Below, in pieces: positions 1-8,742 of a DNA stretch of 59,751 nt. Below the pieces are notes generated by a model. It did no database searches. It was not told the DNA's origin and worked only from the letters and a program-made list of their open reading frames with translations. This DNA is from CAZHZT01 sp964537285. Lineage in GTDB: Bacteria > Bacteroidota > Bacteroidia > Chitinophagales > Saprospiraceae. The translations under genes were made by a program, and so were the position numbers. Positions within the stretch are counted from its first letter, which is position 1; each line of letters opens with the position of its first letter. Location: positions 1 to 59,751 of the forward strand of contig CAZHZT010000021.1 in the NCBI GenBank assembly GCA_964537285.1. The letters are read 5' to 3'.

Positions 1-87
1 CGAAAGGGCTATTTTGCTTCGCAAAATAGCCCTTTCGGCCTCCCTCTCAAAGAAATTTCGCGCCGCAGGCGCGTTTATTTTTCAAAG
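1..87 (-). repeat. 87-bp compound hairpin repeat, copy 1
   Basis: The window opens inside a structured element. Bases 1-37 form a perfect hairpin with 17-bp arms and a TTC loop. A second small GC-rich hairpin follows near 58-73 (CGCGCCGCAGGCGCG). The reverse complement of 1-87 aligns without gaps to 17212-17298 with about 5 mismatches, so this is a dispersed repeat in the opposite orientation. The left flank of this copy lies outside the window. No coding frame is seen in it. The rest of 88-224 is AT-rich and shows nothing recognisable before the tex start. Confidence 0.8.
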
Positions 88-224
88 CGAGAATCGCTCA
101 CTCATTGTTGTTTTAATCTTTAAAAAACTTATTTTGGCCCGAAAGTATTTTAGCTGGAAGCAAGACGGTCATATTGATAAAAATAGCTAAACATTTTTAC
201 AAAACTTAAACAATTTTAAAACCT

Positions 225-2357
225 GTGCAACTTACCCAAGCCCTAATCAAGCAACTGACGCTCAGCTTGCAATTATCAGAACAGTCCATCGTAAATACGA
301 TCGAACTGCTCGAAGACGGTGCTACAGTTCCTTTTATTTCCAGATATCGAAAAGAAAAGACAGGCAACCTTGATGAAGTACAAGTGGCCGACATCCGGAA
401 AGCTTGGATGGCTTTGCAGGAACTGGAAAAACGGAAGGAAACCATTCTAAATGCCATCGAAGAGCAGGGTAAACTAAGCCCATCATTGAAGGCAAGCATA
501 GAGCAAACCTTTGACAAAACTGAATTAGAGGACCTTTACCTGCCCTATAAGAAAAAAAGAAAAACCCGGGCTACTGTTGCTAAAGAAAAAGGGCTGGAAC
601 CTTTAGCTCAAACGTTATTTGAGCAAAAAGAAAAATCCCTTGAATCTATTGCTTCCAGGTACCTGAATGATGACGTTAAAAATATAGAAGAAGCACTTGA
701 GGGCGCGAGAGACATTATTGCGGAATGGGTTAATGAAGACAAAAAAGCCCGCGAAAAAGTCCGATTCATCTTTGGTAAAGAAGCAAAAATTCGCTCAAAA
801 GTGGCACGTGGCAGAGATGAAGAAGGTAAAAAATACAAGGACTATTTCGATTACGAGGAAAAATTATCTAACTGCCCGTCTCATCGTTTACTAGCCATGC
901 GAAGAGGTGAAGAAGAAGGTTTTCTGAGAGTTCAGATTAGTCCGGAAGAGGAAGACGTTATATACAGTTTAGAGGACTACTTCCTTTCGGGTAGTGGCCC
1001 TGCCACTGAACAGGTCAGGCTAGCTGTTAGTGACGGTTATAAACGTTTAATGGCTCCATCAATTGAGACAGAATTCCGAAACAAAAGTAAAGAAAAAGCG
1101 GATACCGAGGCGATTAAAGTGTTTGCGGAGAATCTCAAGCAATTATTACTTAGCCCTCCGCTGGGTCAAAAACGGACGCTCGCTATTGACCCCGGCTTTA
1201 GAACAGGCTGCAAAGTAGTCTGTTTGGACGCTAGCGGTAATCTGTTATATCATACTGCAATTTTCCCACACCCTCCTCAATCGGAGGTGGATACAGCAGG
1301 CAGGGTTGTTCAAAATCTGATAAAGGAGTTTGGCATTGAAGCGATCAGTGTAGGAAACGGTACAGCAGGCAGAGAAACCCTTTCTTTTTTACGCAACCTC
1401 CACCTGCCTCCACCTATTGAGCTATTTATGGTTAATGAAAATGGCGCTTCCATTTATTCTGCCTCAGATATAGCAAGAGAGGAGTTTCCAGAAGAAGATG
1501 TCACCGTTAGAGGAGCAATATCTATTGGCCGCAGGTTAATGGACCCGTTAGCAGAATTGGTAAAAATCGATCCAAAATCCATTGGAGTAGGGCAATACCA
1601 ACACGACGTCAATCAAGTGCAATTAAAAGACAGCCTTGATAGCGTAGTAGAAAGCTGCGTAAACTCAGTCGGAGTTAACTTAAACACTGCCAGCAAACAT
1701 TTACTTGCCTATATCTCGGGCCTTGGCCCATCTTTAGCAGAAAATATTGTAGGCTACCGAACTGAAGTGGGATCATTCTCCTCCAGAAAGGAATTAAAAA
1801 AAGTGAAACGGATGGGATCGAAAGCTTTTGAGCAATGTGCCGGCTTCCTGCGCATCCGAAATGCGTCTAACCCGCTTGATAATACAGCGGTGCACCCGGA
1901 GAGCTATCACATAGTAGAAAAAATGGCTAAGGACCTCTCCTGTTCTGTGGAAGACTTAATCACAGACGACAAAAAAAGAAAATCTATTGTTTTACAAAAA
2001 TATGTTAATAAGGAAGTAGGCCTGCCTACATTAAAAGATATCATTAAAGAACTGGAAAAGCCGGGGCTGGACCCTCGCGGGGAAGCTCAGACCTTCGAAT
2101 TTGCTCAGAATCTTCAAACGATAGAAGATGTGAGGCCTGGAAGTATCGTTCCGGGAGTTATCACGAATATCACTAATTTTGGAGCATTCGTAGATATCGG
2201 TATAAAAGAAGATGGGTTAATTCACATTTCCCAATTGGCCAATCGATTTATTCGCAATCCGGCAGAAGTGGTTAGTTTAAATCAAAAAGTGAATGTTAAA
2301 GTCTTAGAAGTAGATCTCGAAAGAGGAAGAATACATCTGTCTCTAAAAGAAGTTTAG
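225..2357 (+). CDS. tex: Tex-like RNA-binding protein with S1 domain
   Basis: Tex family (710 aa), a cytoplasmic nucleic-acid-binding protein related to eukaryotic Spt6 and linked to transcription. The N-terminal Tex region has the typical VPFISRYRKE segment near residue 36. A YqgF/RuvX-like RNase H fold follows (LAIDPGFRTG, about residue 320), then helix-hairpin-helix repeats (about 490-560), and a C-terminal S1 domain (VPGVITNITNFGAFVDIG, about 640-710). The start is GTG at 225; there is no better upstream start and the N-terminus fits the family. The gene stands alone: a repeat precedes it and a long hairpin element follows 18 bases after the stop. Length is slightly below the usual 720-780 aa but all domains are present. 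Confidence 0.95.
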   Translation: MQLTQALIKQLTLSLQLSEQSIVNTIELLEDGATVPFISRYRKEKTGNLDEVQVADIRKAWMALQELEKRKETILNAIEEQGKLSPSLKASIEQTFDKTELEDLYLPYKKKRKTRATVAKEKGLEPLAQTLFEQKEKSLESIASRYLNDDVKNIEEALEGARDIIAEWVNEDKKAREKVRFIFGKEAKIRSKVARGRDEEGKKYKDYFDYEEKLSNCPSHRLLAMRRGEEEGFLRVQISPEEEDVIYSLEDYFLSGSGPATEQVRLAVSDGYKRLMAPSIETEFRNKSKEKADTEAIKVFAENLKQLLLSPPLGQKRTLAIDPGFRTGCKVVCLDASGNLLYHTAIFPHPPQSEVDTAGRVVQNLIKEFGIEAISVGNGTAGRETLSFLRNLHLPPPIELFMVNENGASIYSASDIAREEFPEEDVTVRGAISIGRRLMDPLAELVKIDPKSIGVGQYQHDVNQVQLKDSLDSVVESCVNSVGVNLNTASKHLLAYISGLGPSLAENIVGYRTEVGSFSSRKELKKVKRMGSKAFEQCAGFLRIRNASNPLDNTAVHPESYHIVEKMAKDLSCSVEDLITDDKKRKSIVLQKYVNKEVGLPTLKDIIKELEKPGLDPRGEAQTFEFAQNLQTIEDVRPGSIVPGVITNITNFGAFVDIGIKEDGLIHISQLANRFIRNPAEVVSLNQKVNVKVLEVDLERGRIHLSLKEV

Positions 2358-2375
2358 AGGAGGTTAAAAAGCCTC

Positions 2376-2484
2376 GTTCTTTGACAAATTGTGTGGAACT
2401 TCAAAATGAGAAGCCTTGAATGCCCTTGTGGCTGAAAGGATTATCATCTTGAAGTTCCATTTTTCACAATTTATGTCAAAGAAC
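2376..2484. repeat. GTTCTTTGACA hairpin element, copy A
   Basis: A 109-bp imperfect palindrome beginning GTTCTTTGACA and ending TGTCAAAGAAC. The arms contain TGGAACTTC and GAAGTTCCA, and the centre holds GCCTTGAATGCCC. Two further full copies lie at 16355-16456 and 43311-43418, plus short forms at 17955-18005 and 44123-44142. Lying 18 bases past the tex stop, it could act as a terminator. The sequence conservation across copies points to a dispersed element rather than an ordinary terminator. Confidence 0.85.
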
Positions 2485-2861
2485 TAAAAGCCTAAACTTA
2501 TCTTGGTTCAAAACATCGAGCCCAGACAAGTGTTTAGAGTTCGTTGATTCATTAGACTTGTTCTTGCTAAGCAAATTTTGTTTAGAGAGATGCTCTTTCT
2601 CCCGAATTTCGGGGGAAAACTCAAGAAAAAGAGCTTCTCACTAATAAAAAACAGACTTACAGGAACGACTAAGCATTTTCAGAAAGCATCTATTAAAAAA
2701 CTTAAGTTGCGATTAAACAGGGAAAGGCCATCTGCAATTATGACTGAATAGATACCTTTTCAATGGCTTTCAGGCTAAAAGATTAGCTGTTTTTTTTGAC
2801 GTTGTCCGTTGACTGTTTCCCCTCTTATCGCAATTTGCATTAAATAACCAAGTCCAGGATA
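2485..2861. other. Intergenic region with a degenerate hairpin element
   Basis: No gene is seen in this stretch. Bases 2704-2836 are bounded by AAGTTGCGAT and its near-complement ATCGCAATTT, the same end sequence as the perfect hairpin at 14237-14314, so this looks like a degenerate relative with a longer middle. Bases 2803-2826 also resemble the GGGGAACGG-type motif found at 8.5, 30.5 and 35.2 kb (here on the other strand). A short CCCGAATTTCGGG hairpin lies near 2600. The MdlA-like transporter gene follows. Confidence 0.5.
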
Positions 2862-4652
2862 GTGAAAGATCTTAAGTATTTAAATAAATTTTTTCTAAAG
2901 TACAAGTGGCGGCTGTTAATGGGAGTAGTTTTTGTATCCTGCTCGAACTATTTCAATGTTTTACAGCCCAAGATTATCCGCGAAGCACTTGATTTAGTCG
3001 TTGAGAACATCAGCATTTACCAATCTTTAAGTGGTTTTAAAGCTCAGGCGGCTTTTTTTGAAAGCCTGGGCTGGATATTATTGTATTTTGGTTTTCTGGT
3101 GCTTTTGTTGGCTTTGACGATGGGGGTATTTATGTATTTTATGAGGCAGACAATCATTGTGATGTCCCGCCTAATTGAATACGACCTCAGGATGGAAATT
3201 TTTGCTCATTATGAAAAGCTAAGCCTTGCGTTCTATAAAAGAAACAATACCGGCGACCTGATGGCCAGAATTACTGAAGACGTATCTAAGGTACGGATGT
3301 ACCTGGGGCCTGCCGTACTTTACGGTATCAACCTTTCTAGTCTGGTTATCTTTGTAATTATTTCAATGCTTTCAGTAAGTGCAGAGCTAACGCTCTACAG
3401 TTTAGCCCCTCTTCCTATCTTATCATTTTCCATTTATTATGTAAAAAATATTATCAACAGGAAGAGCGAGCGCATTCAACAGCATTTGTCCAAATTAAAT
3501 AGCATTAGCCAGGAAGTTTATTCAGGAATACGTGTAGTAAAATCATACGTTCAAGAACGGTTTATGGCTAGCTATTTCGCAGAAGAAAGTGAAGAATTCA
3601 AAACAAGATCAATGGGATTAGCCAAAGTAGATGCATTATTTTACCCTTTGATGGTTTTGTTGATTGGCGCCAGTACTGTTTTAACTGTTTTTATTGGAGG
3701 GCTTCAGGTAGTGGCCGGAAAGATCACACCAGGTAACATCGCAGAATTCGTGATCTATATCAATATGCTGACCTGGCCGGTTACGGCAATAGGATGGATT
3801 GCTTCGATTACTCAACAAGCTTCCGCTTCACAAAGACGAATAAATGAATTTTTAAATACCTCTCCTGACATCGAAAATGAATCAACAGAAGAGCCTCTGA
3901 TTAAAGGTAAAATAGAATTCAGAGATGTTAGCTTTGTTTATCCGGATAGTGGAACGAAGGCGTTAAAAAATGTTTCCTTCACCTTAGAACCTGGCCAGAA
4001 AATGGCTATCATAGGAAAAACAGGTTCCGGAAAAACAACCATAGCCGACCTGATTGTGCGAATGTACGACGTTCAAAAAGGCGATATCCTCATTGATGAC
4101 CTTCCTGTGCCCAAACACAATCTCGACCACCTGCGCAATCGGATTGGTTATGTCCCACAGGATGTATTTCTGTTCTCAGATACTGTGGCCAGAAATATTG
4201 CATTTGGCAAACGAGAAGCTACTCAGGCCGAAATAGAAAAATATAGCCAGTACGCTTCTGTCTACAAAGATATAATGGAACTCCCCGAGCGTTTCGAAAC
4301 ACTCGTAGGGGAAAGAGGAGTAACGCTCTCAGGAGGGCAAAAGCAAAGAGTATCCATTGCACGTGCTTTGATTAAACAACCTGACATCATTCTTCTCGAC
4401 GACTCCCTTTCGGCTGTAGATACCAATACGGAGAAGGTTATTCTAGGCTACTTAAATGAAGAACTTGCAGACAAAACGTCCATTATCATTACCCATAGAA
4501 TATATTCTCTGCTATCCTTTGACAAGATTATTGTACTTGATGATGGAAAAATTGTAGAAGAAGGTACTCACGAAGAGTTGATGGGGCTAAAGGGGTATTA
4601 CTTCGAAATGTACGAAAAACAACAACTAGAAAATGAAGCTGCTGTGCAATAG
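2862..4652 (+). CDS. ABC exporter, fused permease and ATPase (MdlA-like)
   Basis: Type IV (MsbA/MdlA-like) ABC exporter half-transporter of 596 aa. Six membrane helices occupy about residues 15-320, followed by a nucleotide-binding domain with Walker A (GKTGSGKTT), Q-loop, signature LSGGQKQR, Walker B (IILLDD) and H-loop (IITHR). The residue after the Walker B Asp is Asp, not the usual catalytic Glu (LLDDSLSAVD), as in the degenerate half of MdlAB-type heterodimers. The start is GTG at 2862. No partner half-transporter is next to it. The substrate cannot be told from sequence; lipid or drug export is the family norm. Confidence 0.9.
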   Translation: MKDLKYLNKFFLKYKWRLLMGVVFVSCSNYFNVLQPKIIREALDLVVENISIYQSLSGFKAQAAFFESLGWILLYFGFLVLLLALTMGVFMYFMRQTIIVMSRLIEYDLRMEIFAHYEKLSLAFYKRNNTGDLMARITEDVSKVRMYLGPAVLYGINLSSLVIFVIISMLSVSAELTLYSLAPLPILSFSIYYVKNIINRKSERIQQHLSKLNSISQEVYSGIRVVKSYVQERFMASYFAEESEEFKTRSMGLAKVDALFYPLMVLLIGASTVLTVFIGGLQVVAGKITPGNIAEFVIYINMLTWPVTAIGWIASITQQASASQRRINEFLNTSPDIENESTEEPLIKGKIEFRDVSFVYPDSGTKALKNVSFTLEPGQKMAIIGKTGSGKTTIADLIVRMYDVQKGDILIDDLPVPKHNLDHLRNRIGYVPQDVFLFSDTVARNIAFGKREATQAEIEKYSQYASVYKDIMELPERFETLVGERGVTLSGGQKQRVSIARALIKQPDIILLDDSLSAVDTNTEKVILGYLNEELADKTSIIITHRIYSLLSFDKIIVLDDGKIVEEGTHEELMGLKGYYFEMYEKQQLENEAAVQ

Positions 4653-4998
4653 ACTTGTTCTGTAGCTTCTTAACGGGCTTAAATTGCCAAATCAGAGCAT
4701 TATAAAGTTAACAAGGTTTCTCGCTTTGGAAAGCTGAGATCAAATCGATGCTGTTGCGCAGCCCTCCAAAAAGATTTTAGTGCCTCAGGTTCAATCATTT
4801 TAAAAGTAAGAATCGCTGGCAAGTAAATGAAATAATCATTTAGATCAAAAGATTTAATTTTATAATAAAAATATATTCATGTTCTTTTAACATAAAATAG
4901 CCAATTTTGCTTCGAAGTGGCAATAAGTACATTAAAACAAAATTTAAGTTCTCCTCAAAAGGCAGAACATTGTTTCGCCACTAAAAAAATCAGGCTAC
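4653..4998. other. Intergenic region, no gene seen
   Basis: 346 bases without a credible reading frame. The first 45 bases (AGACTTGTTCTGTAGC, then TTAAATTGCCAAAT) resemble 45053-45098 and partly 40841-40856, so they look like part of a dispersed repeat. The second half is AT-rich and probably holds the promoter of the phosphatase gene, but I see no convincing TAnnTTTG box. Confidence 0.4.
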
Positions 4999-5877
4999 AT
5001 GAAACGAGAAGTGGATATAGTGGTTATTTCAGATGCTCACCTGGGCAATAGCAGTTGCCATGCAGCAGAATTGTTAAATTATCTTAAGGGATTGCGGATC
5101 AGTACGCTGATCTTAAACGGAGACTTTATTGATATCTGCCAGTTTAAGAAACATTATTTCCCTAAAGAACACATGCAGGTCATACACGAAATATTCAAGC
5201 TCGCTCTTTCTGGTACGAAAGTGTACTATATTACAGGTAATCAGGACGATGCTCTTCGCCAGTTTTCTGAATTTTCTTCGGGAACATTTAACTTGCGAGA
5301 CAAACTAAGCATACAGCTTAAAGGGGAAAAATACTGGATTTTCCATGGCGATATTTTTGACACCCCATTCTTGAGGCTTCCTTTTTTAGGCAAACTACTC
5401 AGGAATAATCACCGACTTTTGAGCTGGTTAGACAGATCGTTGAATATTTCCAGAAAAAAACTCGGCTTACGTCCTTCCTCTATTGAAGAAAAGATTAAGA
5501 AGAACCCTTTAAAAGCGAATCATTACCGCTCTAAGCTTGAACGGGAAATTGTTCGCTACGCCTCAGAGAAAGACTACAACTACGTTATTTGTGGGCATGT
5601 ACACCGGCCCACCATTCAGGAAGTAGCAACCCAATATGGAAAAATCACCTATCTCAACTCTGGCGATTGGGTAGATAACCTTACTGCTCTGGAATATCAT
5701 AAAAGAAAATGGACGCTTTTCGAGTATAAAAAAAGTAATCTAGGAAGCAGCTTCAACAATGTCCCGACATCAAAAATGGATGAAAACGGATTCATCTATC
5801 AAAGTCAAGTTATTGAGAACGCTCCATTTTCTCTAGAGAATATTTTTGCTCGTATGACCAATACTATGCTTTCTTAA
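4999..5877 (+). CDS. UDP-2,3-diacylglucosamine diphosphatase-like metallophosphoesterase
   Basis: Calcineurin-like metallophosphoesterase of 292 aa that resembles the LpxH-type UDP-2,3-diacylglucosamine hydrolases of lipid A synthesis. The metal-binding motifs are in order: DAHLG (residues about 12-16), NGDFID (about 40), GNQDD (about 77, where LpxH has GNRD), HGDIFD (about 115) and GHVHRP (about 198). No signal peptide is seen, so it should be cytosolic or membrane-peripheral. It faces the GH57 gene convergently across a large palindrome. The LpxH role is inferred from family resemblance; another phosphatase substrate is possible. Confidence 0.85.
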   Translation: MKREVDIVVISDAHLGNSSCHAAELLNYLKGLRISTLILNGDFIDICQFKKHYFPKEHMQVIHEIFKLALSGTKVYYITGNQDDALRQFSEFSSGTFNLRDKLSIQLKGEKYWIFHGDIFDTPFLRLPFLGKLLRNNHRLLSWLDRSLNISRKKLGLRPSSIEEKIKKNPLKANHYRSKLEREIVRYASEKDYNYVICGHVHRPTIQEVATQYGKITYLNSGDWVDNLTALEYHKRKWTLFEYKKSNLGSSFNNVPTSKMDENGFIYQSQVIENAPFSLENIFARMTNTMLS

Positions 5878-5883
5878 GGCTGT

Positions 5884-6067
5884 TGTATTTTATATAAGAG
5901 AGATGAGGCTGTCTCATAAGTAGCTTCGTTGCGCTTGGCAGGAAATCTTCTTTTTTGAGAGGCGTTCTTTATTTAAAATTTTAAATAAAGAACGCCTCTC
6001 AACAGAAAAACTCCTCCCTAGCCAAACGAATTATTTATAAGACCTCATCTCTATTAAATAAAATACA
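5884..6067. repeat. Long palindromic element, TCTCATAAGTA family, copy 1
   Basis: A 184-bp inverted repeat between two convergent genes. The centre (5955-6002) is a perfect 48-bp palindrome with 24-bp arms and no loop. The outer arms are imperfect (TCTCATAAGTAGCTTCGTTG on the left against a diverged copy on the right) and extend to TGTATTT/AAATACA at the edges. The same outer and inner words (TGGCAGGAAAT, GGCGTTCTTT) recur at 26345-26535. It could serve as a bidirectional terminator, but the repeated arms point to a dispersed element. Confidence 0.85.
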
Positions 6068-6088
6068 CCTTCTTTGACATAAATATCC

Positions 6089-8482
6089 TTAGGCGACTTC
6101 CAGAAGCAGACCAAGCTTATAGAACAACTCTTCTTGCTTTGTATTTTCAAATAAATACTCTTTTGACTTCACTTTTTGCAGAATAGAGAAGAAAAGATTC
6201 TGGCTTTTCCAAATATCCAATTCGAGATCCATCGAATTTAGGGCCGCGAGGGTTTTAGTTAGTTTTTTCAAATTAACTTTATCAAATTCACCTCCCTTTA
6301 TTTTATTCAACTCCTTAAAAATACGTTCGCTAGCGACCAGCTTAATAGTAGCCTTATCACTTAATTTTACGTTCCATTTCCTTAGTTCTTCTTTTATTCT
6401 TATTAACTCCCTGTTATCAAGCGTTTCTTGTTCAAAAAAGCGATTCATATCCAGGTTGAGAATATAATGCACTACCCCTTTAAAGGCCTCTGGAATTGGC
6501 AGGCTGTTCTTCTGCATAGCAGCCATAAGTTGGTAGTTATAATTATAGAAATCTCGGAAATCCGCCTCTGCTTGTTTTAGGCTTCGCACGACTATTTGCC
6601 TTAGAATCTTCATCTTTTCATCCCTGAACAACTGAGCAAAAGTAAACTGTTCATGGCCAAAATATACTTGCATATGGGCGATCACCTCAGCGATATTGGT
6701 TCCTTTAAAATGCTTTTCAAGTGTTTTTTTCATGCTTAAAAAGATCTTTTCGTACATATTCAAGGATAAATTCCCGAAAATTTGCTGCTGCCCGAGATAG
6801 ACCACAGCAAAACAGAAGTGCTTCTTTGAGAGCGTCACCTTGGATTGTACTGTTGCCATTCCGGTAGCCAACCTGAAGTTACCTTCAATAATTCGATTGA
6901 AAGAGGTGCTGGAGGCAGAATAGTTGAACAACTCCATGTTTTCAGGTTCTTTTTCAAATAAAGAAGCCGCTGCATAGTGCATGGCAACCTTTTTCAGATC
7001 CACTTGAGTAGGAAGAACCTTTTCTTTCATCACCTCTACCCCATCTTCAAACTCATTACTTGGGGCAGACTCCAATATTCCCATGAATTCGGATTGAAAA
7101 TTCTTACTATTTATCCTGTTGGCATGGGCAATGGCCCTCAGGGAATACTGCAATATCTGGATGGTTTCAATACCAGACAACTCGTCAAAAAACCATCCAC
7201 AACTTGTATACATGAGAAGGCAATGCCTTTGAACTTCTAGTAAACGAAGAATTGTTGTGGTATCCTCAGGATCAAGCCCCGCTTTTGCATGCTTTTGGAC
7301 GAAGGCTCCAATATTACTTTTTTGACGATCTAAAATAACCTCTATATAATGATTTCTGGCATCCCAGGGGGATTTCAGGTACTCCTGCCCCTTTGTTTCA
7401 AACCATTTGCCGAGCTCGTCACGCAACCAATCCAGGGCCTCTCTTAAAGGAGCACGCCAGAGTTGATGGTATCCGGGCTTGCCGGAATTACATCCACAGT
7501 TTGTACGCCAACGTTCTACTCCATGTACACAACTCCATGAGCTGTTTTCATGGATTTGCACTTCGAATTTGGGAGGATGTTTTTCCAGAAACGCTCCATA
7601 GTTGATCAATTCATAATCTGGATGACTTTCTATGGTTTGAAGACAATCAGCAAGCGCCATTTCTCCAAACCGATGATGGTGACCATAGGTTTCCCCATCC
7701 GTCGCTACGTGTACTAATTGAGCATCTTCAGAGTTATGCTCGAATACCCCCATAAGGCGGGCAGCAAAATTTTTTCCGTTATTTAACAATCCCTTGAAGG
7801 CAATTTCCTGAGAAATTACCCCATCGTAGAAAAAAAGGACGATCTCCTTACCTGAAGGAAGCTTGCACAAATAAGGAAGCTTTGGATCAATCGAATGCTC
7901 ATGTACCTCATTCCAATGATCTTCTCCTAACCTTCTAACCGCCTTGGCCTGTCTGGGAGCAAGAATTGTATATTTGATATCGTTTTCCGCCAGGACTTCA
8001 AGCGTTTCGACATCTACAGCAGTTTCTGAGAGCCACATCCCTTCGGGTTTTCGGGCAAATCGAGCTTCAAAGTCTTTTATTCCCCAGAGCACCTGGGTTT
8101 CTTTATCGCGCCGGTTTGCCAGAGGCATAATCAGGTGGCTGTACACCTGGGCAATTGCGGAGCCATGCCCATTAAACCGTTCTATACTTTCTCTGTCGGC
8201 TTTAAGTATATTCTGATAAGTAATATAGTCAGCTTTTTCCAGCCAGCTTAGAAGTGTGGGCCCAAAATTGAAGCTAATATTAGAATAGTTATTGATTATA
8301 TCTGTTATCAACCTTTCATCATCAAGGATCCGTGCCGCAGCATTGGGAGCATAGCACTCAAAGTTAATCCTTTCATTCCAATTGTGAAATGGAGCCGCAC
8401 TGTCCTGTACCTCGATTTCTTCCAGCCAGGCATTTTCTCTTGGAGGTTGATAAAAATGTCCATGAATACATATGTATTTCAT
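6089..8482 (-). CDS. Glycoside hydrolase family 57 protein with DUF3536
   Basis: GH57-type alpha-glucan-active enzyme of 797 aa. The N-terminus carries the family's first motif (HGHFYQPPREN). Further in are GMWLSETAVD with the expected nucleophile Glu and ATDGETYGHH with the expected acid. The C-terminal half corresponds to DUF3536, a usual partner of this GH57 subgroup. I chose the ATG at 8482 because the protein then begins MKYICIHGHF. A longer frame to 8569 exists, but its first 29 codons run into repeat DNA. The substrate is probably a starch- or glycogen-like glucan, by family only. Confidence 0.88.
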   Translation of the reverse strand: MKYICIHGHFYQPPRENAWLEEIEVQDSAAPFHNWNERINFECYAPNAAARILDDERLITDIINNYSNISFNFGPTLLSWLEKADYITYQNILKADRESIERFNGHGSAIAQVYSHLIMPLANRRDKETQVLWGIKDFEARFARKPEGMWLSETAVDVETLEVLAENDIKYTILAPRQAKAVRRLGEDHWNEVHEHSIDPKLPYLCKLPSGKEIVLFFYDGVISQEIAFKGLLNNGKNFAARLMGVFEHNSEDAQLVHVATDGETYGHHHRFGEMALADCLQTIESHPDYELINYGAFLEKHPPKFEVQIHENSSWSCVHGVERWRTNCGCNSGKPGYHQLWRAPLREALDWLRDELGKWFETKGQEYLKSPWDARNHYIEVILDRQKSNIGAFVQKHAKAGLDPEDTTTILRLLEVQRHCLLMYTSCGWFFDELSGIETIQILQYSLRAIAHANRINSKNFQSEFMGILESAPSNEFEDGVEVMKEKVLPTQVDLKKVAMHYAAASLFEKEPENMELFNYSASSTSFNRIIEGNFRLATGMATVQSKVTLSKKHFCFAVVYLGQQQIFGNLSLNMYEKIFLSMKKTLEKHFKGTNIAEVIAHMQVYFGHEQFTFAQLFRDEKMKILRQIVVRSLKQAEADFRDFYNYNYQLMAAMQKNSLPIPEAFKGVVHYILNLDMNRFFEQETLDNRELIRIKEELRKWNVKLSDKATIKLVASERIFKELNKIKGGEFDKVNLKKLTKTLAALNSMDLELDIWKSQNLFFSILQKVKSKEYLFENTKQEELFYKLGLLLEVA

Positions 8483-8489
8483 AATAATT

Positions 8490-8600
8490 GATTTCGATTG
8501 AACGGTCAACAGCCAACGGGGAACGGTCAATGGGAAGCCTCTTGTCTGGAGATATTTTTGATCGTTCACCCTTTTGCGTTCGCTGTTTCCCTAAATTAAG
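8490..8600. repeat. Degenerate CGGGGAACGG-type repeat region
   Basis: Upstream of the GH57 gene lie two direct copies of ACGGTCAA separated by CAGCCAACGGGGA, then a diverged inverted arm (GTTCACCCTTTTGCG). Similar words occur at 2803-2826 and 30482-30600 and as a pure tandem at 35161-35220. It fills most of the space between the two divergent genes; nothing coding is seen. Confidence 0.5.
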
Positions 8601-8655
8601 TTTTAGCGCAAGATAAAATAGTTTTTAAAATTACAGTTGATTCATTTTACTTAAC

Positions 8656-8663
8656 TACTTTTG
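8656..8663 (+). promoter_or_regulatory. Candidate -7 box (TACTTTTG) for the PIG-L gene
   Basis: TACTTTTG matches the Bacteroidota -7 consensus TAnnTTTG and lies 79 bases before the PIG-L deacetylase start. A GTTG at 8636-8639 could be the -33 element, but the spacing is about 16 bases, shorter than usual. Sequence match only. Confidence 0.4.
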
Positions 8664-8742
8664 CCAATATACTCAACAAAAAGCCCAAACAAGCATTTGA
8701 AGTATGCATTAGACTTTATTCTGAAAATCCGAACATCATATC

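Noticed and set aside
8483..8569. N-terminal extension of the GH57 protein
   Set aside because: The GH57 fold starts at MKYICIHGHF. The extra 29 codons are repeat DNA with no conserved features.
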